NCBI GenBank assembly: GCA_043815125.1
Contig: JBDRJH010000402.1
Span: forward strand, 1-11,302
DNA: 11,302 nucleotides
From: JAUWBF01 sp043815125
GTDB taxonomy: Bacteria > Verrucomicrobiota > Verrucomicrobiia > Opitutales > Opitutaceae
Direction: 5' to 3'
Shown here: positions 5,478 to 11,302 of the stretch, one piece after another
Layout of the letters: each line of letters begins with the position of its first letter
Numbering within the stretch: position 1 is the stretch's first letter
Made by a program: the position numbers and the translations under genes
The notes under the pieces: generated by a model
What the model saw: only the letters and a program-made list of their open reading frames with translations
The model's database searches: none
What the model was told of the DNA's origin: nothing

Positions 5478-6998
5478 ATGGATTCTCCCCGGCTGGCCAA
5501 CATCGATCCGGGGTCCGACTGGACCCGACTCTCCACGCGGGCGTTTGCCGACGCCGCGCGCCGCTCCGGCGCGCTGGCCGTGCTGCCGGTGTTCGGCATC
5601 GGCGACCACGGGCTGGGCCTGCCGCTGGACATCGAGGAGGTGCTGGGCGCGGAGATCGTGCGGCGTGCCTGCGCGGCGCTGCGCACGGCGGGCGGCGCTC
5701 CGCTGGTGCTGCCGCCTCTGCGCCTCGGGCCCGCGCCCTACCCTGCGCAGCGTTTTGGCATCGATCCGGATCTCGGCCTGGACTGGCTGGGCGAGGTCGC
5801 CGACGGCGTGCGGCGCGGCGGTTTTTCGCGGCTGGCATTCGTCACCTCCTCGCCTTGGCATCGCGAGTGGATCGACACGGCCGCGCTGGACATCCACGCG
5901 GCGCACGGCCTGCAGGTTTTCAAACTGCATCTGGCGGACATCGGGCTGACGTTGCACCCGGCGGCCGCGATGAGTGATCGCGCAGTCGTGCAGGCCGCCG
6001 GCGCGGCGTTGCTGGGGGTCGCGCCCGAGCCGGTGGCCACCGGTGAACAGAGCGACGTGGATTTCCGTCCGGGGCGCTTTGCCCGGCCCTCGCCGGTGGA
6101 TCAGGCGGCGTTGCCGGCGGGCTTCGACGCCGGGCTCTGGCTGGGGGGCGTCGGCGCGCGGTGCGCGAAGCTGCTGGGCGAGGCCGGCGGGCTGGCGGTG
6201 GACGTTGACAACGCCCCGGCCTCCGGAGCGCCGTGGCGGCCCTATGGCGAGCGCTACCTGCCCGGACTGACGCCGCGAGCCTGGTCCGCGTTGGGCGATT
6301 TGCGCGGGGCGACGGCCATCCTGCCGGTGTCGGCCGTCGAGCAGCACGGTCCGCATCTGCCACTGGGGGTCGACGCGATGCTCGGCGAGGGATTGCTGCA
6401 GGCCGCGCTGCGCCGGCTGCCGGCGGACGCGCCGGTCTGGGTCGCCCCGCCGCTCAACGTCGGCAAGAGCGTCGAGCACCGTGACTTCGCGGGCACGTTG
6501 TCGGTCTCGTCGCGGACGTTGCGAGCGCTGTTGACCTCGCAGGTCGGCGAGTTGCACGCGCTGGGCTTTGGCACGGTGGCGATCTGGAACACCCACGGCG
6601 GCAACAGCGCGGTGCTGAACTACACCGTGCGCGAGCTGCAAGCCCTGCCGGGGTTGCGCGTCGGCCGGCTGGAGTCGGGCTTCAAGCCGGAGCTCGACCC
6701 GCAGGAGGCGGCCTTTGGGTTTCACGCGGGGCGTTGGGAAACCGCGCTGATGCTCGCCCTGGCCCCGGAACTGGTCGACCGGCCGGCGGCGGTGTGCGAC
6801 TACCCGGCGCGGCTCGACGGGCCGGGTGTGCTCCGGCCGGAGCGCGCGGCGATCACGCACGCATGGATGACCTCGGCGCTTTCCTCCAGCGGTGTGATGG
6901 GCGACGCGACCGCCGCCACCCTCGCCGAGGGAGCAGCCTGGCTGGAGTCGGCCGCGGACGGACTGGCCGACGCCATTGGCAGGTTGGTGAAAAAGTGA
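5478..6998 (+). CDS. Tandem creatininase-family protein, first domain degenerate
   Basis: The product has 506 aa, about twice the usual 240-260. Residues about 17-185 and 264-430 align with each other and with the creatininase family, whose members are metal-dependent amidohydrolases acting on creatinine, formamidopyrimidine nucleotides (ArfB) or peptides (MftE). The second copy keeps the metal site: E288 and H290 in VEQHGPHLPLGVD, D299, H373 in WNTHGGNS, and E421 in FHAGRWETAL. It also has SVEHRDFAGTLSV. In the first copy the matching segment is IGDHGLGLPLDIE: E becomes G42, H44 is kept, D becomes E53, and the THGGN histidine becomes S125. I find no match to E421. The first half is therefore probably a non-catalytic partner. 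No signal peptide is seen, so it is cytoplasmic. It is divergent from the CPD photolyase, and the YoaK gene follows after 43 bp. The substrate cannot be told from sequence. Confidence 0.88.
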   Translation: MDSPRLANIDPGSDWTRLSTRAFADAARRSGALAVLPVFGIGDHGLGLPLDIEEVLGAEIVRRACAALRTAGGAPLVLPPLRLGPAPYPAQRFGIDPDLGLDWLGEVADGVRRGGFSRLAFVTSSPWHREWIDTAALDIHAAHGLQVFKLHLADIGLTLHPAAAMSDRAVVQAAGAALLGVAPEPVATGEQSDVDFRPGRFARPSPVDQAALPAGFDAGLWLGGVGARCAKLLGEAGGLAVDVDNAPASGAPWRPYGERYLPGLTPRAWSALGDLRGATAILPVSAVEQHGPHLPLGVDAMLGEGLLQAALRRLPADAPVWVAPPLNVGKSVEHRDFAGTLSVSSRTLRALLTSQVGELHALGFGTVAIWNTHGGNSAVLNYTVRELQALPGLRVGRLESGFKPELDPQEAAFGFHAGRWETALMLALAPELVDRPAAVCDYPARLDGPGVLRPERAAITHAWMTSALSSSGVMGDATAATLAEGAAWLESAADGLADAIGRLVKK

Positions 6999-7041
6999 TC
7001 CGCGCACATCGACGGCACTGAGGATTTTTCAAACGGTATTT

Positions 7042-7761
7042 ATGCACACTCACCGGACAACTGTTGGCGGCATCGCAGGCTCATCGCATCCGCCGCCCAC
7101 GGGCTGGGTATTGGCGACCGGCTTCGCGCTGACACTGGTCGCGGGCGGCATCAACGCGGTGGGTTTTCTGGGGGTGCAGCATCAGGCGCTGACGCACCTG
7201 ACGGGCACGATCACGCAGTTCAGTTTGCAGACGGCGCGCGGCTCGGCGGGGCCGGCGATGGAGGCGTTGGGGATCATCGGCGCGTTTTTCGCCGGCAGCG
7301 TGATGAGCGGACTGATTGTCCGCAAAAGCTCGCTGCGGGTGGGCCGGCGCTACGGCGTGGCGTTGATGCTGGAGGCGGCGTTGCTGGTCGGGGCGGTCTG
7401 GCTGCTGCGCCGGGGCTCGACCCAGGGCGGCGACCAGTTGGCGTCGCTGGCGTGCGGTTTGCAGAACGGACTGGCCACGAGTTATGCCGGCGCGGTCATC
7501 CGCACCACGCACATGACCGGCATCGTGACCGACCTGGGGCTGGCCTGCGCCCACCGGCTGCGCGGAGACCGGCGCGAGTCGACGCGCCTGCGGTTGCACG
7601 CGGCTTTGCTGGCCGGCTTTGTGCTCGGAGGGGTGGCGGGAACGCTGGGGTTCGCCCGCCTGGGCATGGACGCGCTGCTGGTGCCGGCGATGATCGTCGG
7701 GCTGGGCGGTCTGGCCTACTGGCTGTGGAAACACACTCAGCGCAACGTCGCCGCGGCCTGA
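7042..7761 (+). CDS. YoaK family (DUF1275) membrane protein
   Basis: The product has 239 aa with six likely transmembrane segments (about 22-42, 74-93, 103-122, 132-152, 186-204, 208-227). Family signatures are GGINAVGFL near the start, HLTGTITQFSL (52-62), GLQNGLATSYAGAVIRTTHM (139-158) and TGIVTDLG directly after. DUF1275/YoaK proteins are inner-membrane proteins without an established substrate, often annotated as possible transporters. The first 20 residues are polar and may be cytoplasmic. No proper ribosome site is seen; AGGA lies about 17 bp before the ATG. The gene follows the creatininase gene by 43 bp on the same strand and may share its transcript. Its last 25 bp also encode the end of the convergent minus-strand gene. 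Confidence 0.9.
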   Translation: MHTHRTTVGGIAGSSHPPPTGWVLATGFALTLVAGGINAVGFLGVQHQALTHLTGTITQFSLQTARGSAGPAMEALGIIGAFFAGSVMSGLIVRKSSLRVGRRYGVALMLEAALLVGAVWLLRRGSTQGGDQLASLACGLQNGLATSYAGAVIRTTHMTGIVTDLGLACAHRLRGDRRESTRLRLHAALLAGFVLGGVAGTLGFARLGMDALLVPAMIVGLGGLAYWLWKHTQRNVAAA

Positions 7762-8948
7762 ACACGGTCGAGCAGGCGGGCGCTCTCCTCACGCAGTTCC
7801 TCGGCGTCGCGCCAATCGGCTTCAAACCAGGACCAGGCCTCGTTGAGTTCCCGTGCGGACTTGCCCTGCCGCAAAACCAGGAAAAAGCGCCCGAGGGAAT
7901 TGGCGGCGTTGCGGTAAAAGGGATGCATGTTGCCCAGCCTGAGTTCGATCTCCGCGGTGCGGTCGGCCGCGAGGGAGTGAACCGCGGGAACCGAACGGGC
8001 GCGCCACAGATCCTCGATGCCGACCAGCACGTCGGCCTTTTGGGCCGTGTCGTGCAGCACAAAACGACTCCAGCGGCGGAGCAGGCCGCGCGACTCCTCG
8101 ATGGAGGCCAACGGCAGGGGGTTTCGTGAGCCCAGCTCCCTGAAGGCCACCTCCCAGTCCAGCTCGACGTCTTCGAGCGAGGTCCAGCCGGCGGCCTTGA
8201 ACACCCCCAGGCACGTGGGCGCGGGGAGCCCGGCCAGATGGTGGCGCAGGAACTCGGTCCATTGGCCGTTGTCGCGACCGACGCCATGCAGCCATTGCAA
8301 CGCGCCGTAGGCCCCCAGATCGACGGACGCGGGCCGCGGGCGCCCGGCGCTCCAGGTCAGCAGCGCAAGCAACGGCGGCGGGCGGACGCCGACGGATTGC
8401 TGACGCCACTCGTCGTGCAACGACGGTTGCAGGCGCGTCCGGACCCAACGGGTGCAACCCAGCTCCAGCCACAACGGCACTCCCTCGCGATCAGTCCGGG
8501 CGACATGCGTGGTGGCGCGCTTGGTCAACAGCGCACGCACCAACGCGGGCACCAGTTGGTCGGCATCCAACACATCCCCGACGCGCACCTGCAAGGTCAC
8601 CAGCCCCGCCGGCTCCACCCACACGCGAAAGGGCGCGTCATCCTCCCAGCGCGACCCGGGCACGAGCCTGACCATGATCGGCGTGACGAAACCCGACGGC
8701 GGCAACGCCAGTACCTCCGACAAATGCGTCCAGACCGCCTCGCCGAGCTCGACGACCAGCGGTCCCGATTCGGGCGACACCGTCACCACCTCGAAGCGTC
8801 CCGGCGACCCGGCAAACAGGACGGCCGCCGGCCCTTCCCGGACCGCGTCGGACGCGACCAGCCCGGATGCGTCCTGTCCCCAGCCGCTCGCCGGGAAGAG
8901 GCCGAGCAATGCGCCGGCCAGACAAGCCCGCCTGCGCAGGGGAGACAT
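7737..8948 (-). CDS. Exported protein of unknown function, possible inactive peptidase-MA-like fold
   Basis: The product has 403 aa. The N-terminus (LRRRACLAGALLGLFPASGW) is a typical export signal, probably cut near residues 20-25. I recognise no family with certainty. Residues about 75-175 follow the layout of peptidase-MA-like gluzincins: PIMVRLVPGS, a strand, then QLVPALVRALL where HExxH should be, then PLWLELGCTRWV where P-x-WLxEG-xA is expected. Neither the zinc histidines nor the glutamate in place are present, so it would be a pseudopeptidase. The remainder is helical, with TPR-like spacing near 330-400 (ELRLGNMHPFYRNAANSLGR, then SARELNEAWSWFEADW). The start at 8948 overlaps the previous stop (TGATG), implying translational coupling. 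It is the last gene of the operon and overlaps the YoaK gene tail to tail. Confidence 0.75.
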   Translation of the reverse strand: MSPLRRRACLAGALLGLFPASGWGQDASGLVASDAVREGPAAVLFAGSPGRFEVVTVSPESGPLVVELGEAVWTHLSEVLALPPSGFVTPIMVRLVPGSRWEDDAPFRVWVEPAGLVTLQVRVGDVLDADQLVPALVRALLTKRATTHVARTDREGVPLWLELGCTRWVRTRLQPSLHDEWRQQSVGVRPPPLLALLTWSAGRPRPASVDLGAYGALQWLHGVGRDNGQWTEFLRHHLAGLPAPTCLGVFKAAGWTSLEDVELDWEVAFRELGSRNPLPLASIEESRGLLRRWSRFVLHDTAQKADVLVGIEDLWRARSVPAVHSLAADRTAEIELRLGNMHPFYRNAANSLGRFFLVLRQGKSARELNEAWSWFEADWRDAEELREESARLLDRVQAAATLR

Positions 8949-9616
8949 CACCGCATCCGCAGCACCAGCTGCCGTCCCTCGACCTTGGCGTAGTCCAGGG
9001 AGTTCCACGCCGTGGTCAGCTCCTCGGGCAGCACGAACGACGACAACATGCGGTTGGCGACGAACGCGCCGGCACCGGGGATCTTGGAGGCTTCCAGTCC
9101 GCCGACCCAGACCTCGGACGGCACGAAACGATGGCCCTCGCCGGACGGCTGCACTTCACCGCGGATCTGGATGACCACCTTGTTCTCGGTGCCATAGACC
9201 TGAAGGTTACCCTCGAGGACGATCTGCAAAACATTTTCCTGAATGCGAAAATTCGGCGTCGAAATCTTGAGCACCGGCAGCGCCGAGGACTGATCCTTCT
9301 CGGCCGGCACGTCCTTGAAGGTGGCGCGGGCCCAGCTGTTCAGCTCGTCTTCGATCAAGGCCAGTTCACCCGGCTGCCGGTCCACGAACTGCTCGCGTTT
9401 GCCCTGCCAGAGCCGCCCCGAAGTCGAGTCGGCCGAACCCTCGATGTAGTAAACCGTGCCGGTCTTGGGCTCCGCCGGCAGCTCGCGGACCCGCTCGACC
9501 GGTCGCGACATGAGGAACACGCAGGCCAGCAGCGCGCCGAGCGACAGGCTCAGCAGCACGCCGATGGTGACTTCAAACAGGCCGGGATCGTAGGGAGTGT
9601 CTTTCGAGGAAAACAT
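8948..9616 (-). CDS. Single-pass membrane-anchored protein of unknown function
   Basis: The product has 222 aa. A short N-terminal tail is followed by one transmembrane helix (about 14-36, FEVTIGVLLSLSLGALLACV), after which the rest would face the periplasm. Residues 50-222 are mostly beta-strand in character (TGTVYYIEGSADS, VLQIVLEGNLQVYG, KVVIQIRGEV) and end with a helix-strand LPEELTTAWNSLDYAKVEG. I do not recognise the family; a beta-sandwich of the lipid- or ligand-binding kind is possible but is a guess. It is the middle gene of the operon: 14 bp after the DUF4013 gene and overlapping the next gene at TGATG. The start follows the DUF4013 stop closely, and the transmembrane segment would be lost with a later start. 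Confidence 0.75.
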   Translation of the reverse strand: MFSSKDTPYDPGLFEVTIGVLLSLSLGALLACVFLMSRPVERVRELPAEPKTGTVYYIEGSADSTSGRLWQGKREQFVDRQPGELALIEDELNSWARATFKDVPAEKDQSSALPVLKISTPNFRIQENVLQIVLEGNLQVYGTENKVVIQIRGEVQPSGEGHRFVPSEVWVGGLEASKIPGAGAFVANRMLSSFVLPEELTTAWNSLDYAKVEGRQLVLRMR

Positions 9617-9630
9617 GGCGCGGGGCGCGA

Positions 9631-10236
9631 TCAAACGCGGTTGGGTTGACGACGGGATTGCTCGATGTGACGGAAAAAGGCGATGTAGAACGTCCAACTC
9701 GCCGCAAAGCCGACGAACACCGTGAACGTCATCAGCGGATAACCCACCGCGAGAAAGCCGACCATCGCCAGCGTGGGCACCCAGAAGTAGCCCTTTGTCG
9801 CCCGCAGCATCGCCAGCAGCACCCACGGGCGAAACGCGTCGGCATACTCCTCGCGGCGTTGATATTGGTAGAGACCGGCGGCGGTCAGCGGCAGGGCCAG
9901 CATCACGGCCGGCACCATCGGCAGATAGACCAGGGCGCCAAAGGCCAGCAGGCGCAGCGGCAGCGTGAGAAACCACGCCAGCGCGATCGGCAACAGGCCG
10001 AGCACAAGGAAAATGAAGAACGCGGCCACGCCGTGCACGAACAGGCGCTTCCAGTCCTCCCACTCGGGCAACTCGAAGGATTCGCCGCGGCGGGCGCGGT
10101 CGGCGAGTTCGTAGAGGTAGCCGAAGGCGAAGAAGTGGGCCACCGGCACCGCCAGCAGCAGCGCGCCGACGATGCACTTCATGAACCAGGCGGGATCGGA
10201 AAAGAGGCGTTTACAAACGTGTTCCAGAGTGGGCAT
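9631..10236 (-). CDS. DUF4013 domain-containing membrane protein
   Basis: The product has 201 aa from ATG 10236. The frame stays open to 10287, but an earlier start would overlap the divergent ispA start. The DUF4013 signature is clear: FGYLYELADRARRG, then LPEWEDWKRLFVHG at about residues 38-69. Hydrophobic segments at about 19-38, 66-85, 93-120, 150-168 and 170-188 make it an inner-membrane protein. DUF4013 proteins occur in bacteria and archaea and have no proven function. It is the first gene of a three-gene operon whose other products are a membrane-anchored and an exported protein, suggesting a shared envelope role. The promoter must lie in, or overlap, the 38 bp shared with ispA. Confidence 0.88.
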   Translation of the reverse strand: MPTLEHVCKRLFSDPAWFMKCIVGALLLAVPVAHFFAFGYLYELADRARRGESFELPEWEDWKRLFVHGVAAFFIFLVLGLLPIALAWFLTLPLRLLAFGALVYLPMVPAVMLALPLTAAGLYQYQRREEYADAFRPWVLLAMLRATKGYFWVPTLAMVGFLAVGYPLMTFTVFVGFAASWTFYIAFFRHIEQSRRQPNRV

Positions 10237-10245
10237 TACAACAGG

Positions 10246-10257
10246 CGGTTTTAACCG
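10246..10257. promoter_or_regulatory. Palindrome in the 38-bp DUF4013 / ispA divergent region
   Basis: CGGTT-TT-AACCG is a perfect 5-bp inverted repeat centred in the 38 bp between two divergent starts (10236 on the minus strand, 10275 on the plus strand). With so little room it would overlap promoter elements in both directions and could be an operator. GAAGG at 10257-10261 may be a weak, rather distant ribosome site for ispA. Confidence 0.3.
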
Positions 10258-10274
10258 AAGGTATTTCCGCGTCG

Positions 10275-11171
10275 ATGGACTTCTCAACCAAATTAAACCG
10301 TCACCTCGCCCGCGTCGAACCCGCGCTCGACGCGCTGCTGCCCGCCCGCGTCGACGCCCCCGCCGGCCCGGCCCGCATTTACGAGGCCTCGCGCTACAGC
10401 CTGCAGGCCGGCGGCAAACGCATCCGGCCCGTCCTCCTGCTGGCCGCCCACGAGCTGTGCGCCGCCCCCGGCGCGGCCGACCCGCTGCCCGCCGCCGTCG
10501 CCCTCGAGTGCGTGCACACCTACTCGCTGGTCCACGACGACCTGCCGTGCATGGACGACGACGACCTGCGCCGCGGCCGCCCCACCCTGCACAAACAATT
10601 CGACGAGGCCACCGCCCTGCTCGCCGGCGACGCCCTGCTCACCGAGGCCTTCGCCTTGCTCGCCCGTCACTACGGCGACCGGCCCGAACTGGCCGTCCGG
10701 CTCGTGCGCACGCTGGCCGACACCGCCTCGGGCGACCACCTGATCGGCGGCCAGATGCAGGACCTGCTGGGCGAGCGCAAGACCGACGCCACCCCGGCCG
10801 CGCTGGAATTCATCCACCTCAACAAAACCGCCGCCATGATCGAGGCCGCGCTGGTCATGGGCGGCCTGACCGGCGGCGCCGACGAGGCCACCCTGCGCAC
10901 CCTGCGCGCCGCCGGCCGCCACCTCGGGCTGGCCTTTCAGATCGTCGACGACGTGCTCGACGCCACCGCCGACCAGGCGACACTGGGCAAGACCCCCGGC
11001 AAGGACGCGGCCAGCGGCAAGACCACCTACGTCAGTATTCACGGGCTGGATACCGCCCGCGGGCTCGCCGCCGCGCAGACCGCGCGGGCGGAGGCCGCGC
11101 TCGACGCGCTGCCGGGCGACACGGCGTTCCTGCGCGAGTTGTTCGCCACGCTCCTGCGCCGGGACAGCTGA
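10275..11171 (+). CDS. ispA: Polyprenyl (farnesyl/geranylgeranyl) diphosphate synthase, IspA type
   Basis: The product has 298 aa (Escherichia coli IspA has 299). It condenses isopentenyl diphosphate with allylic diphosphates to give C15 or C20 precursors of quinones, undecaprenyl carrier and other isoprenoids. Motifs in order are the substrate-binding AGGKRIRPVLL (45-55), the first Asp-rich motif DDLPCMDDDD (88-97, with the two-residue insert typical of bacterial type II enzymes) followed by RRGRPTLH, GGQMQDL (158-164), the second Asp-rich motif FQIVDDVLD (221-229), and a GKTPGKDAASGKTTYVS loop. All metal-binding aspartates are present. Chain length cannot be settled by eye, although YSLVHDD before the first motif fits E. 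coli IspA. The gene is divergent from the DUF4013 operon and convergent with a gene at the right edge. No xseB or dxs neighbour is visible. Confidence 0.93.
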   Translation: MDFSTKLNRHLARVEPALDALLPARVDAPAGPARIYEASRYSLQAGGKRIRPVLLLAAHELCAAPGAADPLPAAVALECVHTYSLVHDDLPCMDDDDLRRGRPTLHKQFDEATALLAGDALLTEAFALLARHYGDRPELAVRLVRTLADTASGDHLIGGQMQDLLGERKTDATPAALEFIHLNKTAAMIEAALVMGGLTGGADEATLRTLRAAGRHLGLAFQIVDDVLDATADQATLGKTPGKDAASGKTTYVSIHGLDTARGLAAAQTARAEAALDALPGDTAFLRELFATLLRRDS

Positions 11172-11174
11172 ACA

Positions 11175-11193
11175 CGGCTCCGTCGGGGAGCCG
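11175..11193 (+). terminator. Hairpin just after ispA
   Basis: CGGCTCC and GGAGCCG form a perfect 7-bp stem with a 5-nt loop, beginning 3 bp after the ispA stop. No T-run follows on the plus strand, so as a terminator it would be weak or need Rho. It may instead protect the 3' end of the message. Confidence 0.4.
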
Positions 11194-11202
11194 GGCGGGC
11201 AC

Positions 11203-11228
11203 AAAAAAGGGCGCCGTTGACGACGCCC
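11203..11228 (-). terminator. Intrinsic terminator of the right-edge minus-strand gene
   Basis: On the minus strand, GGGCGTCG-TCAA-CGGCGCCC (11228-11209) folds into an 8-bp stem with one G-T pair and a four-base loop, followed at once by six T (11208-11203). It begins about 28 bp after the stop at 11257. This is the best Rho-independent terminator in the window and confirms a gene ending there. Confidence 0.85.
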
Positions 11229-11256
11229 GTTGCGGGAGGGTGGCCGGGGCCGGCTT

Positions 11257-11302
11257 TCAGGCCGTGTGCGCGGCGTAGGCGGCCGCGTCGAGCAGGGTGG
11301 AC
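11257..11302 (-). CDS. C-terminal end of an unidentified gene (cut by window)
   Basis: Fourteen codons read STLLDAAAYAAHTA and then stop at TGA (11259-11257). The intrinsic terminator placed just beyond supports a true gene end. The tail is too short to assign a family. It is convergent with ispA, with 85 bp between the two stops. Confidence 0.55.
   Translation of the reverse strand, partial: STLLDAAAYAAHTA

Noticed and set aside
5378..5686. N-terminal extension of the CPD photolyase to a 589-aa protein
   Set aside because: The added 103 residues run antisense through the creatininase gene and do not resemble photolyase sequence. MNAAPTLVWF is the normal start.
3926..5977. A 683-codon plus-strand open frame antisense to the CPD photolyase
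   Set aside because: The opposite strand encodes every photolyase motif. This frame shows only biased composition.
3912..7007. A 1031-codon minus-strand open frame across phr and the creatininase gene
   Set aside because: It is arginine/proline-rich shadow sequence in GC-rich DNA, in another frame from the clear photolyase and antisense to the clear creatininase gene. It shows no family motif.
8949..9008. Longer start for the exported protein (423 aa)
   Set aside because: It would bury the signal peptide behind 20 residues and overlap the previous gene by 61 bp. The TGATG overlap start is better.
9617..10177. A 409-codon frame joining extra sequence before the 222-aa protein
   Set aside because: The region before 9616 is out of frame with the clear DUF4013 gene and reads as arginine-rich noise.

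Overview
The window is 11.3 kb of a compact, GC-rich bacterial chromosome with ten complete protein genes and two cut by the edges. I see no rRNA, tRNA, CRISPR array, transposase or phage gene. A verrucomicrobial host of the Opitutales/Opitutaceae type is my best guess. It rests on the very high GC, the FeS-type photolyase, the DUF4013 and YoaK/DUF1275 membrane proteins, and the many GTAG-headed hairpins between genes. It is an inference; there is no marker gene here. Hardly any start codon has a convincing Shine-Dalgarno sequence.

Left block (1-1784, + strand): the end of a GIY-YIG nuclease-family gene, a membrane-anchored NERD-domain protein, and a cold-shock-domain/DUF1294 membrane fusion. 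They lie close together, 26 and about 47 bp apart. By eye this block is clearly less GC-rich than the rest. It ends at a long imperfect inverted repeat (1830-1938).

Repair block (2010-5377, - strand): two light-driven DNA repair enzymes. The upstream gene is a class I CPD photolyase. The downstream gene is an FeS-type (6-4) photolyase with all four cluster cysteines. The 341 bp between them hold no gene but contain five hairpins, each headed by GTAG or GTGG, in alternating orientation, like REP/BIME elements. Divergent from the CPD photolyase is a creatininase-family protein made of two fused copies of the domain: the first has lost most metal ligands and the second looks intact.

Right block (7042-11302): a YoaK/DUF1275 membrane protein (+) runs into a three-gene operon on the - strand, and the two 3' coding ends overlap by 25 bp. 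The operon encodes a DUF4013 membrane protein, a single-pass anchored protein of unknown function, and an exported protein that looks like a peptidase-MA-type fold without its zinc ligands. Divergent from the operon, across only 38 bp holding a CGGTT-TT-AACCG palindrome, is an IspA-type polyprenyl (farnesyl/geranylgeranyl) diphosphate synthase. Its 3' end faces another - strand gene, of which only the last 14 codons and a good intrinsic terminator are in view.

The genes are mainly separate functional units: photorepair, isoprenoid precursor supply, and an uncharacterised envelope operon. The parts most worth follow-up are the REP-like cluster, the half-dead creatininase fusion, and the putative pseudopeptidase operon.
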